Assembly: GCF_026239675.1 (NCBI RefSeq)
Contig: NZ_JAPIVQ010000002.1
Location: 434,001-498,000 of the forward strand
Direction of reading: 5' to 3'
DNA: 64,000 nucleotides
From: Pedobacter sp. PLR
GTDB lineage: Bacteria; Bacteroidota; Bacteroidia; Sphingobacteriales; Sphingobacteriaceae
In this document: piece by piece, positions 1 to 9,200 of the stretch
How the letters are laid out: each line of letters opens with the position of its first letter
Numbering within the stretch: position 1 is the first letter of the stretch
The notes under the pieces: generated by a model
Databases searched by the model: none
Seen by the model: the letters and a program-made list of their open reading frames with translations, nothing else
Told to the model about the DNA's origin: nothing
Translations under genes and position numbers: made by a program

Positions 1-916
1 AGGAGCTGTATCCAAAAAGGATTAGTACTGCAGAAAGTAAGGCCAGGTTAAGGACCTTTTTCTCGTGTTTAATGGAATATCTGATTCCCCAGACAAACCC
101 ACCAATCAGCAGAATGGCGAAGAAAAGAACACCGGTTCCAAAGCCCATTCCTAAGGTATTCACGAAGAATAAATCGAAATAAGCACCAAATGAAACCACG
201 TATTGAATAATTCCATATTGAATTACGGCAAGAATCAGGATTCCTACCAGACCAGCCTTAATGGTTCCGGCGGTAGTTGGGTTTTTAGTTTTCTTGAAAT
301 AATAAACAAAGGCGATTGCCGGAATGGTTAGTAAGTTTAAAAGGTGAATCCCGATGGATAAACCCATGATATAAGCGATAAACAACAACCAACGGTCTGC
401 ACGAGGCTCATCGGCAACGGCTTCCCATTTTAAGATGGCCCAGAATACGATGGCTGTAAACAGCGAAGAAAGTGCATATACTTCAGATTCTACTGCTGAG
501 AACCAGAAACTGTCAGAGAAGGTATAAGCTAAAGCACCTACTACACCTGCACCCATAATGGAGATCAGGTTATATTTACTTACTTCTTCATTTTCTTTAA
601 CCAGTACTTTTTTCGCTAGCGCGGTGATGGTCCAGAATAAGAACAGGATGGTTGCAGCACTGGCGATGGCAGAGCCTACATTCATAAAGTAAGCGACTTT
701 AGTCAGATCACCAAATGCAAAAAGGGAGAAGAACCGCTGTATCATTAAGAATAAGGGGGCTCCCGGTTGGTGTACTACCTGCATTTTTAAGGCTGAGGCG
801 ATAAATTCACCGCAATCCCAAAAGCTCACTGAGGGTTCTAATGTTAGAATGTACGTCACTGCAGCGATCAGAAAACAAAGCCAGCCGGTAAGGTTGTTGA
901 TTTTTGAATAATTCAT
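1..916 (-). CDS. DUF2723 family multi-spanning membrane protein, N-terminal part
   Basis: About 305 codons read on the minus strand from the ATG at 916 to the window edge, so the C-terminal part is missing. The translation opens with a short cytosolic stretch and a first membrane segment. The motif EPSVSFWDCGEFIA follows, then HQPGAPLF, and several hydrophobic segments come after that. These are hallmarks of the DUF2723 (TMEM260-like) family, whose members resemble the membrane part of GT-C glycosyltransferases. In Bacteroidetes they are large inner-membrane proteins; a role in protein O-glycosylation has been suggested for relatives but is not shown here. No neighbour on this side tells more about its job. 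A minus-strand -7 box (TAAATTTG) lies at 1018-1011. Family call is confident, function is not. Confidence 0.85.
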   Translation of the reverse strand, partial: MNYSKINNLTGWLCFLIAAVTYILTLEPSVSFWDCGEFIASALKMQVVHQPGAPLFLMIQRFFSLFAFGDLTKVAYFMNVGSAIASAATILFLFWTITALAKKVLVKENEEVSKYNLISIMGAGVVGALAYTFSDSFWFSAVESEVYALSSLFTAIVFWAILKWEAVADEPRADRWLLFIAYIMGLSIGIHLLNLLTIPAIAFVYYFKKTKNPTTAGTIKAGLVGILILAVIQYGIIQYVVSFGAYFDLFFVNTLGMGFGTGVLFFAILLIGGFVWGIRYSIKHEKKVLNLALLSAVLILFGYSS

Positions 917-1389
917 TTCTTAATTAAATAGTTATTAAAGTCGCGCTAATTAAATGCAGCCGAAAATAAAGAATAAGATTGATAAACTAACAAAGTAAGG
1001 GGGAGTTTAACAAATTTAACACCTCCATATAGCGCTTCTTTTCCCTTTTTATAATCGGGGCTGACCAATTATCCCGGTTTTTGGGAGCTCCATATCCCTG
1101 GATTTTGCCCCATTTCAAATTATTTTAAAATATTTTAATCTTGCCTGAGGTATAAATGCAGGTGCTTTTTCAGGAAATCCGGACAGGCCTGATTTTTTTT
1201 GAAAAAAAAGTGATTTTTTTTATCCGGAGCAACTTCCTCATTTTAAATAGTTTATTTCCTTTCTGAATCCTAAGTGCAATCTTTTTTAAACTTTTTTTGC
1301 GACAGGACTTGCAGATATCAAAAATGTGCGTACATTTGCATTCGATTTCACAGCAACAATTATCCGCTTCGAAATTAAGATTGAAAGAT
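917..1389. other. Intergenic region between DUF2723 gene and tRNA-Gln
   Basis: This 473-nt stretch has no credible coding region. It holds the leader and probable promoter of the minus-strand DUF2723 gene, an AT-rich centre with runs of eight or nine T and A at about 1192-1220, and the tRNA-Gln promoter near its right end. An open frame on the minus strand covers 1170-1463, but it runs antisense through the tRNA, is rich in Lys/Cys and shows no recognisable family. Confidence 0.6.
1309..1338 (+). promoter_or_regulatory. Bacteroidetes-type promoter of tRNA-Gln
   Basis: TTG at 1309-1311 and TACATTTG at 1331-1338 are separated by 19 nt. This matches the Bacteroidetes primary sigma consensus (TTG, 19-21 nt, TAnnTTTG). 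Transcription should start near 1343-1345, leaving a 5' leader of about 45 nt before the tRNA. Confidence 0.75.
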
Positions 1390-1460
1390 TGCCCGATAGT
1401 ATAAAGGTAGTACAACGGTTTTTGGTACCGTTTGTCTAGGTTCGAATCCTGGTCGGGCAA
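1390..1460 (+). tRNA. tRNA-Gln (anticodon TTG)
   Basis: The cloverleaf can be drawn by eye. The acceptor stem TGCCCGA (1390-1396) pairs with TCGGGCA (1453-1459). The anticodon stem ACGGT/ACCGT encloses the loop TTTTGGT with anticodon TTG, and the T-loop is GGTTCGAATCC. The U1-A72 end pair is typical of tRNA-Gln and the discriminator is A1460. The 3' CCA is not encoded. It stands alone between a matching promoter and an intrinsic terminator, so it appears to be a monocistronic unit. Confidence 0.93.
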
Positions 1461-1470
1461 CAAAACATAT

Positions 1471-1506
1471 TCGGATTGTGGTTCATTTCACAATCCGATT
1501 TTTTTT
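1471..1506 (+). terminator. Intrinsic terminator after tRNA-Gln
   Basis: A perfect 10-bp stem (TCGGATTGTG at 1471-1480 with CACAATCCGA at 1489-1498), an 8-nt loop and a run of eight T. It lies before the prs start and argues against any prs start codon upstream of 1532. Confidence 0.9.
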
Positions 1507-1531
1507 AACCAGCATTGATACACCTCTAATC

Positions 1532-2473
1532 ATGCCATTGCAGTTTAATCCAGTTAAACTTTTTGCCGGAACAGGTACAAAAGACTTAGCAATCAAAATT
1601 GCCGACAGCTACGGCAAACCTTTAGGTGACGTCACCTTGAACAGGTTTAGCGACGGCGAATTCCAACCTTCTTACGATGAAACAGTACGCGGTTGCGATG
1701 TCTTCATCATCAATTCTACTTACCAGCCAAATGATAACTTAATGGAGTTGTTGTTAATGATTGATGCTGCTAAACGCGCATCTGCTCATTACATCACTGC
1801 GGTAGTTCCTTATTACGGTTTGGCAAGACAGGATAGAAAAGATAAGCCACGTGTTGCGATTGGTGCCAAATTGGTTGCCAACCTGTTGAAATCGGCAGGT
1901 ATCCACAGAATCATGACCATGGACCTTCATGCTGCTCAGATTCAAGGTTTCTTCGATATCCCTGTAGATCATTTAGATGGATCAGTGATTTTCGTGCCTT
2001 ATATCAAAAGCTTAGGTCTGGAGAATCTAACGATTGCTTCACCGGATATGGGTGGTTCTTACAGAGCCCGTACTTTTGCAAAGTTCTTCAACGCTGAAGT
2101 AGTAATCTGTGATAAAAGACGTAAACGTGCCAATGAAATTGAGTCGATGTCGATTATTGGTGATGTGGTTGGTTTAGATGTTGTTTTAATTGACGACATT
2201 TGCGACACGGCAGGTACCTTATCCAAAGCAGCAGCGCTGATCATGGAAAAAGGAGCGAAAAGTGTTCGTGCAGTTTGTACACACCCTGTGTTATCAGGTA
2301 AGGCTTATGAAACGGTAGAAAACTCGATGTTAGCAGAGTTGATCGTTACAGATACCATTCCTTTGAAACGTCAGAGTGATAAAATCAGGGTATTGAGTAC
2401 TGCTGAGTTATTTGCAAAAGCAATTGCCAATGTAAATGAGCACGGTTCTATCAGTGACCTTTTTAAAGTTTAA
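1532..2473 (+). CDS. prs: Ribose-phosphate pyrophosphokinase
   Basis: A 313-aa phosphoribosyl pyrophosphate synthetase that makes PRPP from ribose-5-phosphate and ATP for purine, pyrimidine, His and Trp synthesis in the cytosol. Visible motifs are KLFAGTGTKDLA at the N-terminus, the flexible-loop region YYGLARQDRK, the metal-binding MDLHAAQIQGFF, and the PRPP-binding signature VVLIDDICDTAGT near residue 220. The length fits class I enzymes. A GTG at 1478 would add 18 codons, but these overlap the terminator of tRNA-Gln, so the ATG at 1532 (MPLQFNPVKLF) is chosen. It is followed 25 nt later by rplY, so the two are probably co-transcribed. Confidence 0.96.
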   Translation: MPLQFNPVKLFAGTGTKDLAIKIADSYGKPLGDVTLNRFSDGEFQPSYDETVRGCDVFIINSTYQPNDNLMELLLMIDAAKRASAHYITAVVPYYGLARQDRKDKPRVAIGAKLVANLLKSAGIHRIMTMDLHAAQIQGFFDIPVDHLDGSVIFVPYIKSLGLENLTIASPDMGGSYRARTFAKFFNAEVVICDKRRKRANEIESMSIIGDVVGLDVVLIDDICDTAGTLSKAAALIMEKGAKSVRAVCTHPVLSGKAYETVENSMLAELIVTDTIPLKRQSDKIRVLSTAELFAKAIANVNEHGSISDLFKV

Positions 2474-2498
2474 TATACTAACAATAAATATATATAAA

Positions 2499-3077
2499 AT
2501 GAAAACAATCGCAATTAGCGGTTCTCCAAGAGAGAACGTAGGGAAACGCGATGCTAAAGAGCTTCGCTATGAAGGTAAAGTTCCTGCGGTATTGTATGGT
2601 GGTACTGAGCAAAAACACTTTGCTGTAATTACAACCGAATTAAAGGATGCTATTTACACTCCGGAAGCAAACTTTATTGAAATTGACATTAATGGTACTA
2701 AAACTAAAGCTATCATTAAAGAATTACAATTTCACCCACTTACTGACTTATTATTACACGTAGATTTTCTTCAGTTATTTGATGACAAAGAAATCTTAAT
2801 GGAAATTCCTGTAAAAATCACAGGTACTTCTCCAGGTGTTAAAATGGGTGGTAAATTAGTACAGAAATTACGTAAACTTCGTGTGAGATCATTCCCTAAG
2901 GATATGCCTCAAACCATTGAAGTGAGCATCTCAAAATTAGAAGTTGGTAACTTGTTCCGTGTACGTGATCTTGCAACTGCAACATACACGATCACTAACA
3001 CTCCAGAAGACACTATCGTTTCTGTTGGAATGTCAAGAGCTTTAAAACAAGCTGAGAACGAAGCTAACAAGAAATAA
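2499..3077 (+). CDS. rplY: 50S ribosomal protein L25 / general stress protein Ctc
   Basis: A 192-aa long-form bL25 (CTC type) that binds 5S rRNA in the large subunit. The N-terminal L25 domain (about residues 1-92) contains GSPRENVGKRDAKELR and VPAVLYGG. The second beta-rich TL5/CTC domain follows to about residue 180, ending in a charged Asn/Lys tail. The start is placed at MKTIAISG; an in-frame upstream extension would overlap the end of prs. Sitting between prs and pth reproduces a common bacterial order (prs-ctc-pth). A strong terminator closes the prs-rplY unit. Confidence 0.95.
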   Translation: MKTIAISGSPRENVGKRDAKELRYEGKVPAVLYGGTEQKHFAVITTELKDAIYTPEANFIEIDINGTKTKAIIKELQFHPLTDLLLHVDFLQLFDDKEILMEIPVKITGTSPGVKMGGKLVQKLRKLRVRSFPKDMPQTIEVSISKLEVGNLFRVRDLATATYTITNTPEDTIVSVGMSRALKQAENEANKK

Positions 3078-3100
3078 TTTCTTTTAGTCCAATCTAAAAA

Positions 3101-3131
3101 AGCAGTATCGGTAACGGTACTGCTTTTTTTT
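3101..3131 (+). terminator. Intrinsic terminator after rplY
   Basis: A 10-bp stem (AGCAGTATCG at 3101-3110 with CGGTACTGCT at 3115-3124, one G-T pair), a GTAA tetraloop and a run of eight T. Confidence 0.88.
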
Positions 3132-3172
3132 GCGTAAAAAAATGATTCAATGGCTGTTCTCAGCTAAACTAT

Positions 3173-3180
3173 TATATTTG
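3173..3180 (+). promoter_or_regulatory. -7 box close to the pth start codon
   Basis: TATATTTG matches the Bacteroidetes -7 element. Only 6 nt separate it from the pth ATG at 3187, which predicts a transcript with almost no leader. No clear -33 TTG is seen at the expected distance. Confidence 0.5.
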
Positions 3181-3186
3181 CAGGAG

Positions 3187-3747
3187 ATGAAATACTTAAT
3201 TGTTGGTTTAGGGAATATAGGTCCGGAATATGCGCATACCCGTCATAATATTGGTTTTGATATCGCTGATGAGCTGGTAAAAGAACTGGGAGGCGGATTT
3301 TCTAATATCCGTCTGGCGTATTATGCAGAGGTTTCCTTCAAAGGGAAAAAGCTGCACGTGATCAAGCCAACCACTTATATGAACCTGAGTGGGAAAGCGG
3401 TAAATTATTACATGAGGGAATTGAGAATTCCATTGGAAAATGTATTGGTGATCGTTGATGACCTGGCTTTGCCATTGGGTAAACTCCGGTTGAAAATGCA
3501 GGGGAGTAGTGCTGGCCATAATGGCTTGAAAAGTATTGAAGAGCTTTGCGGCGGACAGGCCTATCCAAGGTTGCGTTTTGGTATCAGTGATAATTTCCCT
3601 AAAGGCAGACAGGCGGACTACGTATTGGCTCCCTTTGATAAAGACGAACAATTAGAACTTCCGGCACTGATTGGCAAAAGCGTGGACCTGATCAAGAGTT
3701 TTGTGACCATTGGCCCAGCTTTAACGATGACTGCCTTTAATAAATAA
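3187..3747 (+). CDS. pth: Peptidyl-tRNA hydrolase
   Basis: A 186-aa bacterial-type Pth that releases tRNA from peptidyl-tRNAs dropped by stalled ribosomes. The catalytic His20 lies in TRHNIGFD, preceded by the N-terminal VGLGNIG. The substrate-binding TYMNLSGKAV and the signature VIVDDLALPLGKLR / GHNGLKSI are all present, and the length is usual. The start MKYLIVGLGN is chosen because homologues begin here and because a -7 promoter box ends 6 nt before it; a longer frame reaches back to 3130 through the rplY terminator tail. It is converging with the minus-strand signalling operon. Confidence 0.95.
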   Translation: MKYLIVGLGNIGPEYAHTRHNIGFDIADELVKELGGGFSNIRLAYYAEVSFKGKKLHVIKPTTYMNLSGKAVNYYMRELRIPLENVLVIVDDLALPLGKLRLKMQGSSAGHNGLKSIEELCGGQAYPRLRFGISDNFPKGRQADYVLAPFDKDEQLELPALIGKSVDLIKSFVTIGPALTMTAFNK

Positions 3748-3754
3748 CCCGGCT

Positions 3755-5341
3755 TTATTTAATCGCGTATTTCCTGATTTTTTCATGAAGTACATCCAGC
3801 TCAAATGGTTTGCTCAGCACATCATTTGCACCTGCGTCAATAGCGGTTTGCTTGTCGGTTTCTAAAACAGCCGCGGAGAAGGTGATGATCGGAATGTTTT
3901 CTTTTCCTTTCACAAAACCTTCCCGAATGAGTTTTATGGCGTCCAGACCGTTCATCACCGGCATAAACGTATCCATTAAGATCAGGTCGTAATCCGCTTC
4001 TTTTAACTTTTCTAAAGCATCCTTTCCATTTTCAACAACATCCGGAATGATCAGCCAGTCTTTCAATATTTTGATGATCAGAAACTTGTTGATGGGATTA
4101 TCTTCAGCTACAAGTACCCTTAATCCCGGAAAATGATCCAGTGAAGGTTTGCTTACCGGTTTAATCACTACCGTGTTTTTTACCGTTTCATACCAGTTGC
4201 TGAAAGAGAAAGTACTGCCGGTTCCTTCTTCACTGGAAACCTCCAGGACGCCACCTTTTAGTTTTGCCAGGTTTTTGACAATAGAAAGTCCCAGCCCGGT
4301 ACCACCAAATTTTACGGTAGTTTGCTCGTCGGCCTGTTCAAAGGTTTCAAATATCTTCTCAATATTGTTTTTGGCAATACCGATACCGGTATCCGTCACG
4401 GAAAATTTAATGTGTAAGTTGTTTCCTTTTCGATCAATGATCTCTGTTTTTAAATGCACTGATCCCTGGTTGGTAAATTTAATCGCATTTCCAATCAGGT
4501 TCATTAAGATCTGATTCAGGCGTAGGGAGTCTGCCAACACAATGCCTGGCAGGTCTGCATCTAAATCCATAGTGAGGTCCAGTTCCTTTTCCATTGCACG
4601 AATGCGCAAGAGGTTTACTACCGAATTACATATTTTAGAAAGATCAGTTTCAGAACGGTTGATTTTGAACTTTCCGGATTCTATTTTTGATAAGTCAAGG
4701 ATATCATTGATCACCCCTAAAAGAGAATCAGAAGAGATCTCCAACAGGCTCACCATTTCCTTTTGCTCCGGACTCAGGTCTGTTTTGCCCAGCAGGTTCG
4801 CCAATCCGATGATCCCGTTAATAGGCGTGCGGATCTCATGACTCATATTGGCCAGGAAATTTTCTTTGATCCGCTTGCCTTGTTCTGCCTGTTCCTTCGC
4901 CATGATCAATTCCTTCTGATAGGCGATCAGCTCCTGATTTTTTCTTTTGATCTCGCGCTCGGTTCTCACCAGGCGGATAAAAGAATCTACTTTTGCAGAG
5001 GTTACATAAGGATCTAATGGCTTGTACAGGTAATCTATGGCACCAGAATTCAGTCCTTTTACAGCATACTTGGTTTCCTTGGAAATGGCGGTTACAAATA
5101 TGATCAGGATTTCCTTAGTCCTGGGGTTACTTTTTAAGATTTCTACCAGCTCAAATCCATCCATTTCCGGCATTTGAACATCCACCATTGCAATGGCAAT
5201 ATCCATCTCCCAGGATATCCTTAATGCCTCATTTGGGTTGGTGGTAGTAATGATGTTGATGTCTTTCCTTTGCAACAGTGCCTCTAATGCAATGATGTTT
5301 TCGGGTCTGTCATCAACAATTAATATATTAATCTTTTCCAT
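3755..5341 (-). CDS. Hybrid response regulator / histidine kinase (REC-HisKA-HATPase-REC)
   Basis: A 528-aa soluble signalling protein with no membrane segment or signal peptide. Domains in order: an N-terminal receiver (about 4-120, phospho-acceptor Asp54 in [11 protein letters not shown]); a short coiled coil; HisKA with His168 in MSHEIRTP; an HATPase_c domain (about 265-385, with DTGIGI and GGTGLGLSI boxes); and a C-terminal receiver (about 402-525, Asp457 in [13 protein letters not shown]). Phosphate is expected to enter at REC1, or at His168, and to pass to the second receiver. There is no DNA-binding output domain. It is the last gene of a minus-strand operon, 34 nt after cheR, so it probably works with the CHASE3-GAF kinase as a relay. 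Confidence 0.93.
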   Translation of the reverse strand: MEKINILIVDDRPENIIALEALLQRKDINIITTTNPNEALRISWEMDIAIAMVDVQMPEMDGFELVEILKSNPRTKEILIIFVTAISKETKYAVKGLNSGAIDYLYKPLDPYVTSAKVDSFIRLVRTEREIKRKNQELIAYQKELIMAKEQAEQGKRIKENFLANMSHEIRTPINGIIGLANLLGKTDLSPEQKEMVSLLEISSDSLLGVINDILDLSKIESGKFKINRSETDLSKICNSVVNLLRIRAMEKELDLTMDLDADLPGIVLADSLRLNQILMNLIGNAIKFTNQGSVHLKTEIIDRKGNNLHIKFSVTDTGIGIAKNNIEKIFETFEQADEQTTVKFGGTGLGLSIVKNLAKLKGGVLEVSSEEGTGSTFSFSNWYETVKNTVVIKPVSKPSLDHFPGLRVLVAEDNPINKFLIIKILKDWLIIPDVVENGKDALEKLKEADYDLILMDTFMPVMNGLDAIKLIREGFVKGKENIPIITFSAAVLETDKQTAIDAGANDVLSKPFELDVLHEKIRKYAIK

Positions 5342-5375
5342 GTTAGGTCTTTCTGAGGGATAATAATAAAGGCCC

Positions 5376-6203
5376 TTAAGCTATTTTTTGGTAAATGTTA
5401 TTTTTCTTATCTATGATCTTAAAACGACCGGTTTCGGTACTTCTTAAGGTTTCTTTAGCGCCCAGACACAGGAAGCCGAAATTTGCTAAGCTGTTGTAAA
5501 ATAATTCGATCACTTTCTGCTGTAAATCCGTATTGAAATAGATCAGTACATTACGACAGGAGATCAGTTGAAATTCGTTAAAAACGCCGTCTGAGGCCAG
5601 GTTATGTGCCGAAAACAGCAAGTTCTTCTTTAAAGAATGATTGATAGATGCGGCCTCATACCGGGCGGTATAATAATCAGAAAGGGTATGAATTGCTCCG
5701 GTCTTTTGATAGTTTTCTGAAAACTGTTTCATCTTCTGTAAATCATAAATTCCGTTTTTGGCGAAGTCAAGCACATCGTTATTGATGTCTGTTCCGTAAA
5801 AAAAGCTCCGGTCATACAATTCCTCATCCGAAAAGAGGATGGCAAAAGAATAGGCTTCTTCTCCTGTAGAGCAACCTGCATTCCAGACCTTAATGCGCTG
5901 ATAGGAGCGTAAGTAAGGGATGATGTTTTCCTTAACCGAACGGTAAAATGAAGGATCTCTAAACATTTCAGTCACATTTACCGTAATTTCAATGAGGAAA
6001 GACTCAAAATAATCATGGTCATTGGTCAGTAATGTACGTAAGTCAAAAAGGCTTAATTTTTGCAACTGCATAATCCTGGTCACCCTTCTTTTTAAAGAGG
6101 CCGGAGAATAATCGCTGAAATCAAAACCATGAATGTTCTTTACAAAATCAATTAGTTCTGTTAACTGATCATAACTGAGGTAATCTTCTTCTTCTTTATG
6201 CAT
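5376..6203 (-). CDS. cheR: CheR-type protein-glutamate O-methyltransferase
   Basis: A 275-aa stand-alone CheR. It uses S-adenosylmethionine to methylate glutamate side chains of receptor coiled coils. The N-terminal CheR_N helical domain (about 10-65) holds [10 protein letters not shown]. The catalytic domain has VTEMFRDP (77-84), the SAM-binding [12 protein letters not shown] (108-119) and the family motif SCRNVLIYF (215-223). It starts 1 nt after the stop of the upstream 1157-aa kinase, so translation is coupled. No CheB methylesterase, CheW, CheA or methyl-accepting chemotaxis protein is encoded nearby. The plausible substrate in this context is the glutamate-rich signalling helix of the adjacent kinase; that is inference. 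Confidence 0.93.
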   Translation of the reverse strand: MHKEEEDYLSYDQLTELIDFVKNIHGFDFSDYSPASLKRRVTRIMQLQKLSLFDLRTLLTNDHDYFESFLIEITVNVTEMFRDPSFYRSVKENIIPYLRSYQRIKVWNAGCSTGEEAYSFAILFSDEELYDRSFFYGTDINNDVLDFAKNGIYDLQKMKQFSENYQKTGAIHTLSDYYTARYEAASINHSLKKNLLFSAHNLASDGVFNEFQLISCRNVLIYFNTDLQQKVIELFYNSLANFGFLCLGAKETLRSTETGRFKIIDKKNNIYQKIA

Positions 6204-6204
6204 A

Positions 6205-9200
6205 TTAACTTAACCAGACTCTTAACATAGATAACAGCTTATCCATGTCAACAGGTTTAGAAATGTAATCATTGGCGCCGGCTTCAATACAACGCTCGCG
6301 GTCGTTTTTCATTGCCTTGGCGGTAAGCGCTATAATCGGTAGTTTGGCAAAACGCTTTTCTTTTCTGATGGCCTTCATGGCTTCATAGCCATCCATTTCC
6401 GGCATCATGATGTCCATTAACACCAGGTCGATCTGTTCAGATTCTTCCAGTTTTTCCAGCGCTTCACGACCGTTATTTGCAATTACGATTTTAAGGTCGT
6501 ACACCTGCAAAGCACTGGAAAGTGCAAAGATATTCCGCATGTCATCATCGGTAATCAGGATGGTTTTGTCTTTCAATACCTTCTCCATTGTTGAAACACT
6601 TTTTCCTTTTCCAGTATTGGGTTTTGCCGGGCCATCCTGCTTCAGTTTATTGATAAACAAGCTCACCTCATCAATCAGACGGTCGTTAGACTTGTTGGAT
6701 TTTAATACCATCGCATCTGTATACCTCATGATCTGCGCCATTTTTTCCTGATCCAGTTCCATAGCGGTATTGATGATCACCGGGATATGTGCATGTAATG
6801 GCTGAGATTTAATCTGATCCAATAAGTCGAATCCAGAAATGTCAGGAAGTTTTAAGTCGAGGATGATGCAATCAAAAACCTGATCATTTAGAAGATCAAG
6901 TGCTTCTTTGCCGGTAAACGCCTGTTTTACATCTACCCCTTTTTCTGTCAGCTGCGCGGTCAGTTCCCGGCTTTGTAACTCCTGATCTTCGATCACAAGT
7001 ACACTTTTGAAATTATATTTCAGATAGGCAGCACTTAACAAATTAAAGGCTTCGTCCAACTGTTCTTTCTCCACTGGTTTTTTAAGGAAACCAATTGCCC
7101 CTTCTTTTTTCGCTTTACTGGCTTTTTCATTTCCTGCCGACATCATGTGGACGGGGATATGTTTCGTTCTTGGATCAGCTTTGAGTTTTTTAAGGATCGT
7201 CCATCCATCCATTACAGGTAGCATCACATCGAGCACAATCGCATTCGGTAAATGCTCAAATGCCATGGCCAAACCAGTATCTCCACTATACGCAAGGAGC
7301 GGATGGAAACCCTTTTCTATGGCATAATCGTTGAGTACATCAGCAAAAACCTCATCATCTTCGATAATCAGGATGGTTTGCGACTGATCTCCATGTTTTT
7401 CAGCCTGAGCTAAGGAATCAAAAACAGCAGGCGTAGGGGTATAGGATTCGGGATGCGTTATGGCTACCTGTTCCGGCAGCTGGAACTCATTGTTTTCCGG
7501 GATATATAAGGTAAAAATACTGCCTTCATTAGGTTTACTACTCACCTGAATTTCTCCACCCAACAGGTAGGCGAGTTCCTTGCTGATGGATAAACCAAGG
7601 CCGGTACCACCAAATTTTCTGCTGGTAGAGCCATCCGCTTGCTGGAAGGCTTCAAAAATGAGTTTTTGCTTGTCTTCCGGAATACCAATACCAGAATCTT
7701 TAACCGTAATGCCAATGATTTCTTCTTTCGTATTTCTGAGGCGTTCCGCATAATACACGGTATCCTTATCCGGTCTGCTGATCGTTAAGCTAATCTGACC
7801 ATATTCCGGCGTAAATTTAAAGGCGTTAGACAACAGGTTTTTCACAATTTGCTCTACCCTGGACTGATCGGTTACGATAGCCTCCGGAAGATCTTCTGCC
7901 AATGCCGTCTGGAAGTCAATTTTCTTACTTCTGGCCAGTTCATTAAATAACGACTCCATGCTCCGGCTAATGGCAAGCGGTTTTACCTTTTCAATGTGCA
8001 GGTCTACCTTTCCGGATTCAATTTTAGATAAATCCAGAATGTCATTAATCAGGCTCAGTAAATCATTACCTGCATTGTGAATAACACCTGCATATTTGAT
8101 TTGGTCTTCATTTAGATTTTCCGGTCTGTTTTCTTTTAATATTCTGGCCAGAATCAGGATACTGTTTAAAGGTGTTCTGAGCTCATGACTCATATTGGCT
8201 AAAAACTCCGATTTATATTTACTGGAAATTTCCAGTTCTTCGGCTTTTAAGCTGATGGCCTCTCTCGCCTGGTTGATAGAGATATTACGTTCTTCCAGTT
8301 GCTGCGCTTTTTCTTCCAGCTCCGCATTGGTTTGACGCAATTCTTCCTGTTGTACCCTCAGTTCCTCTTCCGAAGATTGCAACTGATCAGTTTTGTACAT
8401 CAGCTCCTCATTGGTGGTTCTCAACTCTTCCTGCTGACTGGCCAGTTCTTCTGCCTGTTGCTGTGTTTGTTCAAATAAGTCTCTTAGTTTAACACGGGCT
8501 ACGGCACTATTTACTGCTAAACCGATACTTTCACTGATGGTGTTCAAGAACAGGATGGTTTTCTCATCAGGATCCTGTTGTAAACCAAGCTCAATTACGG
8601 CGAGAGTTTGCTCTTCAAATACAATAGGCACCAGGTAAATGCTTTGTGGAAGTGCACTACCTAAGCCTGAACGAATTTTAAGGTAGTTAAGCGGTACATT
8701 CTTAAATAATTTAGCTTGTTTTTCTGTGGCTGTTTGTCCAACCAGGCCTTCTCCATAATGGTACTGGCTGGTTTCTCCTTTTTTAGGTTGATAAGCATAA
8801 CCACCGGTATAGCGGAATACATTTCTCGACTTACTGAGCAGGAAAAATGCCCCAACCGGAGCACCAATATAATTACTGATCCGGGTCACGATATTCGCCG
8901 AAAGCTCTTCCACTTCCTGTTCTCCGCGCATGGCATCATTTACCTCCGACGCGCCGGAAAGCAACCAGTTCTTTTGCTCATTTTCTGCGGAGATCTTTTC
9001 TAGTTTTAAGTTAGACTCCCTGATATGACCTTCCGTTTCTTTCTGTTGATCAAATGTCTTTTTGATATAAGTAAACAGGAATAATATTAATCCGAAGATC
9101 GTCAACGCACTTAATAAAATGATCAGTGTGCTTCTCTGACTGCTCGCTATGATATTCGCTTTGCGTTCGGCAAGGAGCTTGAACTCGACCTCAATCATTT

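Noticed and set aside
1170..1463. 97-codon open frame on the minus strand
   Set aside because: It runs antisense across the tRNA-Gln gene and its promoter, has no recognisable family and an odd Lys/Cys-rich composition.
1478..1531. Upstream GTG start for prs
   Set aside because: The region is occupied by the hairpin and T-run terminator of tRNA-Gln, and known Prs proteins begin near the ATG at 1532.
3208..3651. 147-codon open frame opposite pth
   Set aside because: It is the antisense of a well-conserved gene, without codon or family support.
8716..9003. 95-codon open frame opposite the large kinase gene
   Set aside because: It lies antisense within the GAF-coding part of the kinase and shows no conserved domain.
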